A stretch of 64,000 bases of DNA, taken from the NCBI RefSeq assembly GCF_009696445.1, contig NZ_VULZ01000001.1, forward strand, positions 124,001-188,000, given 5' to 3'. This DNA comes from Porcincola intestinalis. GTDB lineage: Bacteria > Bacillota > Clostridia > Lachnospirales > Lachnospiraceae. Both the position numbers and the translations under genes were made by a program. The number at the start of each line of letters is the position of its first letter. Within the stretch, counting starts at the first letter, position 1. The notes under the pieces are model-generated. The model had not been told where the DNA came from. It worked only from the letters and a program-made list of their open reading frames with translations, and ran no database searches. Of the stretch, positions 63,828 to 64,000 are shown piece after piece.

Positions 63828-64000
63828 ATGAATAAAAAAGTCAGTATTACAGAATTGATGACAGAAACTGCAGTTCTTACCATTGGTTTGACATTCTACT
63901 ATTGGTGCTGGGTAAGAACGGATTGGAAAGAATCCTACACGTATATTCAAAATGCTGTCGCAGGAGGGATCATATGTTTTATTTTCCTGATATCATACAG
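63828..64000 (+). CDS. Membrane protein of unknown function (3' end beyond window)
   Basis: 57 codons are visible from an ATG with AGGAGG seven bases upstream: MNKKVSITELMTETAVLTIGLTFYYWCWVRTDWKESYTYIQN..., followed by a second hydrophobic stretch (GGIICFIFLISY). At least two membrane helices are predicted. I do not recognise the family. The strong promoter and inverted-repeat operator suggest tight regulation by an unlinked or downstream regulator. Confidence 0.7.
   Translation, partial: MNKKVSITELMTETAVLTIGLTFYYWCWVRTDWKESYTYIQNAVAGGIICFIFLISY

Overview
The window looks like chromosomal DNA of an obligately anaerobic member of the Bacillota, class Clostridia, probably Lachnospiraceae or a close relative. 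This is inferred from strong AGGAGG ribosome binding sites, sigma-A type promoters, a T-box leader, a sodium-pump decarboxylase beta subunit, a hybrid cluster protein, a DUF1846 protein, an ECF-type cobalt/nickel transporter and a type I-C CRISPR-Cas system. GC content looks higher in the first ~31 kb and lower around and after the cas genes. Nearly all genes lie on the minus strand.

Layout. 1-4.0 kb: the start of a GlpA-like flavoenzyme (cut by the window edge) and a cbiMQO metal-uptake operon. 4.1-9.8 kb: a phosphohexose mutase and a TRAP transporter (dctPQM) whose only visible promoter drives a T-box leader. 9.9-14.6 kb: oadB plus a tiny OadG-like gene behind a yybP-ykoY-like riboswitch, an ABC-F protein and an FMN alpha-hydroxyacid oxidase. 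14.9-21.6 kb: a NifX-like/FKBP fusion protein, two MATE exporters on opposite strands, a DUF1846 protein and a PrsW-like protease. 21.8-28.0 kb: hcp divergent from a Crp/Fnr regulator, a Nudix hydrolase, an uncharacterised Cys-rich protein, two flavin enzymes and an isochorismatase-type hydrolase. 28.3-31.2 kb: a polar amino-acid ABC transporter with an AhpD-like gene inside the operon. 31.5-35.9 kb: a one-domain EamA protein, an SGNH hydrolase, intact and broken GH32 genes, a broken DUF1622 copy and a DUF2798 protein.

36.2-48.6 kb: a complete type I-C CRISPR-Cas locus, cas3-cas5c-cas8c-cas7c-cas4-cas1-cas2, all minus strand, followed by an AT-rich leader and an array that I count as 62 identical 33-nt repeats and 61 spacers. 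Several spacers occur twice, two pairs with a 1-nt difference only at the PAM-distal end. One spacer carries two DnaA-box-like motifs. A ~290-bp nested palindrome lies just upstream of cas3.

49.3-53.3 kb: a zinc-type operon (Fur-family regulator, small Cys-rich membrane protein, metal ABC transporter, membrane-anchored protein) behind a perfect palindromic operator. 53.3-64.0 kb: a GNAT acetyltransferase, DUF554 and DUF1622 membrane proteins, a flavodoxin-like protein, rarA, an HxlR regulator, a UvrA paralogue, an uncharacterised protein, a MATE gene broken by a stop codon and a deletion joint, and the start of a membrane protein behind a long inverted-repeat operator.

The least ordinary items are the T-box on a TRAP operon, the ion-riboswitch-like leader on oadB, the NifX-FKBP fusion, the repeated spacers and the paired intact/decayed genes. 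I see no complete defence or biosynthetic system that is clearly of a new type.
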